Part shown: positions 6,614-11,003 of the stretch, one piece after another
Layout of the letters: every line of letters begins with the position of its first letter
How positions within the stretch are numbered: position 1 is the stretch's first letter
NCBI RefSeq assembly: GCF_024708915.1
Contig: NZ_JANJXQ010000210.1
Location: 1-11,003, forward strand
Length of the DNA stretch: 11,003 nt
Direction of reading: 5' to 3'
Origin: Thiobacillus sp.
Lineage (GTDB): Bacteria; Pseudomonadota; Gammaproteobacteria; Burkholderiales; Thiobacillaceae
The notes under the pieces: generated by a model
The model's database searches: none
What the model was told of the DNA's origin: nothing
Seen by the model: only the letters and a program-made list of their open reading frames with translations
Position numbers and translations under genes: made by a program

Positions 6614-7363
6614 ATGCTCGATGTCCGCACCACTCTTCAAGCCACCCCCGCCGGCCGCTACCACGTTTCGCTGGCAGTCGACGACAACGAGATCCGCGAA
6701 GCGCAGCGCCTGCGCTACAAGGTATTTGCCGAGGAAATGGGCGCGCATCTGTCGTCCGCCCTGCCGGGACACGATATCGATCTGTACGACCCGTTCTGCG
6801 ACCACCTGCTGGTGCGCGAACTCGCCGGCGGCGAAGTCGTCGGCACCTATCGCATCCTGCCGCCCGAAGCCGCCCAGCGCGTCGGCAGCTATTACTCCGA
6901 ACAGGAATTCGACCTCACCCGGCTGGGCTTCCTGCGGCCGCGCATGGCCGAGCTGGGGCGTTCGTGCGTGCACCCGGCGCATCGCAGCGGCAGCGTGATC
7001 GCCCGTCTGTGGATGGGACTGGCCGATTACATGACGCGCTACGGTTATGAAACCATCGTCGGCTGCGCCAGCGTCGGCATGGCCGACGGCGGCCATATCG
7101 CGGCGAGCGTGTATCGCCAACTGGCCGCACGCCATCTCGCGCCGATCGAGTGGCGCGTCACCCCGCGCACGCGCCTGCCGGTCGAATCGCTCGACGATGG
7201 CCGGGATGCCGCGCTGCCGCCGCTGATCAAGGGCTACACCCGGCTCGGCGCGATGGTCTGCGGGGAGCCGGCCTGGGACCCCGACTTCAACACCGCCGAT
7301 CTGCTGATGCTGCTGCCGATGGCGCAGCTCAACCGCAGTTATGCCCGCCGCCTCATCGTTTGA
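6614..7363 (+). CDS. olsB: OlsB-like N-acyltransferase (ornithine-lipid synthesis, first step)
   Basis: A 249-residue GNAT-fold acyltransferase. The family transfers a 3-hydroxyacyl chain from acyl carrier protein to the alpha-amino group of ornithine, giving lyso-ornithine lipid. The early IREAQRLRYKVFAEEMGA (27-44) is the family's typical N-terminal motif. VVGTYRIL (75-82) and ELGRSCVHPAHRSG (113-126) match the core of OlsB proteins, as do IARLWMGLADYM and VGCASVGMADGG. The length is within the usual 250-300 range. GGGAG at 6603-6607, six bases before the ATG, supports the start. The next gene encodes a PlsC/OlsA-like acyltransferase, the enzyme of the second step, which strengthens the call. 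The amino-acid substrate (ornithine rather than another amine) is inferred from family and neighbour. Confidence 0.8.
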   Translation: MLDVRTTLQATPAGRYHVSLAVDDNEIREAQRLRYKVFAEEMGAHLSSALPGHDIDLYDPFCDHLLVRELAGGEVVGTYRILPPEAAQRVGSYYSEQEFDLTRLGFLRPRMAELGRSCVHPAHRSGSVIARLWMGLADYMTRYGYETIVGCASVGMADGGHIAASVYRQLAARHLAPIEWRVTPRTRLPVESLDDGRDAALPPLIKGYTRLGAMVCGEPAWDPDFNTADLLMLLPMAQLNRSYARRLIV

Positions 7364-8228
7364 GTCTTACAATGCACGGGTGAGTCTTGCCCGCCTCCCT
7401 CCTACTCTTCGCCGCGCCATCCGCATCGGCCGGCTGGGGCTGCATCTGATCTGGGGCGTGGCGCTGGCCGGGCTGCTGTTTCCGCTGCTCGGCCCGGCGC
7501 AACGCGACCGCCGCATCATGGCCTGGTCGCGGCGTCTGCTCGGCGTGCTGGGCGTGCAGGTACGCACGACTGCCGCCCCCAGCCTGCCAGGCGGTGCGCT
7601 GCTGGTATGCAACCACGTCTCGTGGCTGGACATTTACCTGATCTACGCTGCCCAGCGGGTGCACTTCGTCTCCAAGGCCGAGGTGCGCTCATGGCCGGTG
7701 GCGGGCTGGCTGGCGCACAAGACCGGCACCCTGTTCATCGAACGCGGCCGCCGCGCCGACACCGCGCGCATCAACAGCGAAATGCGCGCGCTGATGCAGG
7801 GCGGCGCCTGGGTGGCGGTGTTCCCCGAAGGCACCACCGGCGACGGGCGCGGGCTGCGGCGCTTCATGCCGTCGCTGCTGCAGCCGGCGGTCGAGCTGAA
7901 CTGCCCGATCGTGCCGGCCGCCCTGCGTTACCGCACGCTGGACAACGACTACAGCGCCGCGCCCGCGTATATCGACAACATCAGCATGTGGCAAAGCCTG
8001 CAACGGATCGTCGGCGAACCCGGCCTCATCGCCGAGCTTCAGTTCGGCGAGCCGATCCCGCCGAACGGCCACCGGCGCGAGCTGGCCGCGCAGGCGGAAG
8101 CGGCCACCGCCCGGCTTCTGGGCGTGGCCCCCGCAAGCGCAGCGGCGGTGGACGCTCAGCTTACGGATGGCCGGGGCGCTGCATCCGCGGGCACTGCACC
8201 GCAAATGCCTGGCGGTCCTCCAGCCTGA
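7341..8228 (+). CDS. PlsC/OlsA-like 1-acyl-glycerophosphate or lyso-ornithine-lipid O-acyltransferase
   Basis: A 295-residue membrane acyltransferase. After a hydrophobic segment (about 31-50) it shows the four PlsC motifs: NHVSWLD (H92-x4-D97), a substrate block including [10 protein letters not shown] (129-138), FPEGTT (161-166), and CPIVPAAL. It would add a second fatty acyl chain either to lysophosphatidate or to the lyso-ornithine lipid made by the preceding gene. Close pairing with an OlsB-like gene favours an OlsA role or dual activity. The start is uncertain: ATG 7341 overlaps the upstream gene by 23 bases and GTG 7380 (residue 14) does not overlap; neither has a clear ribosome site. 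The last 23 residues read through the 3' end of apaH on the other strand, giving a low-complexity tail rich in Gly, Ala and Pro that is probably not conserved. Confidence 0.88.
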   Translation: MPAASSFESYNARVSLARLPPTLRRAIRIGRLGLHLIWGVALAGLLFPLLGPAQRDRRIMAWSRRLLGVLGVQVRTTAAPSLPGGALLVCNHVSWLDIYLIYAAQRVHFVSKAEVRSWPVAGWLAHKTGTLFIERGRRADTARINSEMRALMQGGAWVAVFPEGTTGDGRGLRRFMPSLLQPAVELNCPIVPAALRYRTLDNDYSAAPAYIDNISMWQSLQRIVGEPGLIAELQFGEPIPPNGHRRELAAQAEAATARLLGVAPASAAAVDAQLTDGRGAASAGTAPQMPGGPPA

Positions 8229-8985
8229 CTGCGGTCAGCTTGCCGCCCCACAGGCAGCCGGTATCCAGCGCGATCAGGCCGGGCCGGTTGACCAGCCCGA
8301 GCGTCGACCAGTGGCCGAAGACCAGCGTCGCCGCCGCGCTCTGCCGCCCCGGCACCTCGAACCACGGCAGCCAGCCGGCCGGCTGCGTGCCGGGCGCCCC
8401 CTTGTGGTGGAATTCCATCTCGCCCGCCGGCGTGCAGTAGCGCAGCCGGGTGAAGGCGTTGACGATCACCCGCAGCCGCTCGATGCCCTGCAAATCCTCA
8501 TCCCAGGCCACCGGCGCGTTGCCGTACATCTGCGCGAAAAAATCGCGGTAATGCGCGCCCTGCAGCGCGGCCTCGGCTTCGGCCGCCCACTGCATCGTGT
8601 CGTCCACCGTCCAGCCCGGCAGCACGCCCGCATGCACCATCAGAAAATCGCCTTCGCGCCAGGCCAGTTTGCGCTGGCGCAACCAGGCCAGCAGCTCGTC
8701 GCGGTCGGGCGCCGCCAGAACCGCATCGAGCGTGTCGCCCTTGTGCGCGCGGCCGTAGCCTTCGGCCAGCGCCAGCAGGTGCAAATCGTGATTGCCGAGC
8801 ACGCTGATGGCTGCGCTTCCCAGGCTTTTGACGAAGCGCAACACCGCCAGCGAATCCGGCCCGCGGTTGACCAGGTCGCCGACCAGCCACAGCCGGTCGG
8901 CTGCCGGGTCGAATTTCACTTCATCGAGCAAACGCAAAAGGGAAGTTTGGCATCCCTGAGGATCGCCAATGGCATAGGTGGACAT
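8161..8985 (-). CDS. apaH: Symmetrical bis(5'-nucleosyl)-tetraphosphatase (Ap4A hydrolase)
   Basis: A 274-residue metallophosphoesterase that cleaves diadenosine tetraphosphate into two ADP, and in enterobacteria also removes Np4 caps from RNA. Metal-binding motifs appear in order: GDPQGC (7-12), GDLVNRG (36-42), GNHDLH (64-69), HAG (118-120) and FGHWS (223-227). The family ending [11 protein letters not shown] follows at 241-251. Length is normal. The second residue after GD in the first motif is usually Ile, Val or Leu; here it is Pro, but the ligands are intact. The ATG at 8985 has no visible ribosome site. On the minus strand TATTTT lies almost against it and TATGAT lies at 9032-9027, so the leader may be very short. 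The 3' end overlaps the convergent acyltransferase gene by 68 bp. Confidence 0.95.
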   Translation of the reverse strand: MSTYAIGDPQGCQTSLLRLLDEVKFDPAADRLWLVGDLVNRGPDSLAVLRFVKSLGSAAISVLGNHDLHLLALAEGYGRAHKGDTLDAVLAAPDRDELLAWLRQRKLAWREGDFLMVHAGVLPGWTVDDTMQWAAEAEAALQGAHYRDFFAQMYGNAPVAWDEDLQGIERLRVIVNAFTRLRYCTPAGEMEFHHKGAPGTQPAGWLPWFEVPGRQSAAATLVFGHWSTLGLVNRPGLIALDTGCLWGGKLTAVRLEDRQAFAVQCPRMQRPGHP

Positions 8986-9067
8986 ATAAAATACGCTTTG
9001 AATGTTTGTACGCTGTGTTGACCCGCATCATAGCGCTCCCGCCTGAACCTCTTGTGACGCCTGCGCC

Positions 9068-9456
9068 ATGAAACCCCTGATCCGCCTGTTTTTCAAAACC
9101 CTGCGCGCCATCCTCGGCCCGTTTCTGCTGCTGGGCGACTGGCTCACCCGCCCCAAGGGCGTCGTGCGTCCGGCAGTGGCCCAGCACGCCATCGATGCCA
9201 GGACGCAAAACCTGGCTTTGTACCACTACCCCACCTGCCCGTTCTGCATCAAGACCCGGCGCGCGATACGGCGGCTGTCGCTCGATATCGAGCTGCGCGA
9301 CGCCAGAAACGACGCCGCGCACCGTTCCGCCCTGATCGCAGGCGGCGGCAAGCTGCAGGTGCCGTGCCTGCTGATCGCCGACGCCGCAGGCCGGCAGACC
9401 TGGCTGTACGTGTCGGACGACATCAATGCCTACCTGAACCGCGAATTCGGCGCGGC

Positions 9457-9460
<4 letters not shown>
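9068..9460 (+). CDS. Membrane-anchored glutaredoxin-like protein
   Basis: A 130-residue protein with two parts. Residues 1-28 have basic residues and a hydrophobic run (about 13-25, with FLLLGDW), suggesting one membrane or amphipathic anchor. Residues 48-126 form a glutaredoxin/thioredoxin-like fold: LALYHYPTCPFCIKTRRAIR carries the CPFC redox pair (C57, C60), and LQVPCLLI (96-103) supplies the cis-proline loop. WLYVSDDINAYL provides the C-terminal helix motif of glutaredoxins. It probably reduces disulfides using glutathione, but the client is unknown. No convincing ribosome site precedes the ATG. Its stop overlaps the rep start as ATGA at 9457-9460, implying coupled translation. The extra Cys100 after the cis-proline is an unusual position for a third thiol. 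Confidence 0.87.

Positions 9461-11003
<1,543 letters not shown>

Noticed and set aside
8167..9021. A 284-codon plus-strand open frame opposite apaH
   Set aside because: The product is dominated by Arg, Gln, Ala and Val with no family motif, while apaH on the other strand carries every catalytic motif.

Overview
The window looks like ordinary chromosomal DNA of a Gram-negative proteobacterium. The Rep, ApaH, OlsB, ETF and ETF-QO proteins resemble betaproteobacterial types. A chemolithotrophic or environmental lineage near Nitrosomonadales (Thiobacillus-like) is my best guess, but that placement is recall-based inference. No tRNA, rRNA, CRISPR array, transposase, integrase or phage gene is visible. 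No gene-free stretch exceeds 300 bases; the longest are 317-501 and 4725-4971.

Left part (1-4724). The 3' end of a PAP2-type membrane phosphatase comes first. A compact electron-transfer-flavoprotein locus follows: ETF:ubiquinone oxidoreductase on the minus strand, divergent from etfB-etfA-fpr on the plus strand. The 72-base divergent spacer holds a palindromic ATTATAAT that reads as TATAAT on both strands. ETF collects electrons from flavin dehydrogenases and ETF-QO passes them to the quinone pool. Fpr exchanges electrons between NADPH and ferredoxin or flavodoxin. No dehydrogenase that feeds ETF lies in view. This block is visibly less GC-rich than both flanks (hand counts of 60-base lines: about 50-57% inside, 68-77% outside), so it may have a separate history.

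Middle part (4725-8228). After a perfect 20-bp inverted repeat comes a PfkB-family sugar or nucleoside kinase, then a SlyB-like outer-membrane lipoprotein. Next is an OlsB-like N-acyltransferase followed by a PlsC/OlsA-like acyltransferase. The last two adjacent genes are the expected pair for making ornithine lipids.

Right part (8161-11003). ApaH (Ap4A hydrolase) lies on the minus strand and its 3' end overlaps the acyltransferase gene by 68 bp. Divergent from it are a small membrane-anchored glutaredoxin-like protein and, overlapping its stop by ATGA, the Rep DNA helicase, which runs off the window end.

I do not see a convincing undescribed system. The points most worth checking are the compositionally distinct ETF/Fpr block, the perfect hairpin at 4828-4876, the glutaredoxin-rep coupling and the ornithine-lipid pair.
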